From contig UZAE01012048.1 in NCBI GenBank assembly GCA_900617975.1, forward strand, positions 57,680 through 77,549: DNA of 19,870 nt. Reading direction: 5' to 3'. Positions within the stretch are counted from its first letter, which is position 1; every line of letters begins with the position of its first letter. The notes beneath the pieces were generated by a model, which did not search any database, was not told where the DNA came from, and was given only the letters and a program-made list of their open reading frames with translations. This document shows, piece by piece, positions 19,870 to 19,870 of the stretch. The translations under genes were made by a program, and so were the position numbers. This DNA comes from Rodentolepis nana (lineage: Eukaryota; Platyhelminthes; Cestoda; Cyclophyllidea; Hymenolepididae).

Positions 19870-19870
19870 C

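Noticed and set aside
1..19870. tRNA, rRNA, snRNA or CRISPR features
   Set aside because: I looked by eye for tRNA B-box sequence, a U6-like segment and regularly spaced identical repeats, and found none convincing. A covariance-model scan would be decisive.

Overview
The window looks like a stretch of an invertebrate animal genome. It carries genes split by short GT-AG introns (62, 80 and 153 bp), long AT-rich gene-poor DNA, and relics of Tc1/mariner DNA transposons. Two ordinary host genes can be read with confidence, both on the minus strand: an NK2-class homeobox gene (2850-3748) and a homologue of GSKIP, the small GSK3-interacting protein (17131-17651). Short introns, sparse genes and a divergent NK2 homeodomain would suit a flatworm such as a tapeworm, but nothing here proves the phylum; other small invertebrates remain possible.

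Layout. 1-2737: no gene seen, one guanine-rich tract. 2738-4002: the homeobox gene with a poly(A) signal, three exons, a TATA/ETS/CCAAT promoter and an upstream cluster of small repeated motifs. 4003-9470: about 5.5 kb with no gene seen, but with a cytosine-rich minisatellite and a pyrimidine-to-purine strand switch. 9471-9680: a fragment resembling a U1/matrin-type zinc finger, broken by a stop codon. 10324-11629: a structurally complete mariner element with 26-bp inverted ends and TA duplications, whose transposase gene is dead. 11630-14551: nothing recognised. 14552-15190: a much older, minus-strand relic of a different Tc1/mariner transposase. 15191-17130: nothing firm. 17131-17671: the GSKIP gene. 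17672-19553: strongly A-rich on the plus strand, possibly a long intron or leader of the gene on the minus strand. 19554 to the end: two diverged copies of an unknown repeat, 266 bp apart, the second reaching the window edge.

The two host genes are 13 kb apart and need not work together. One is a predicted DNA-binding repressor with a Groucho-recruiting motif; the other is a predicted regulator of GSK3 kinase. No complete new multi-gene system is visible. The most useful leads are the compact homeobox promoter with candidate self-binding sites, the unresolved 5' end of the GSKIP gene, and the two transposon relics of different age.
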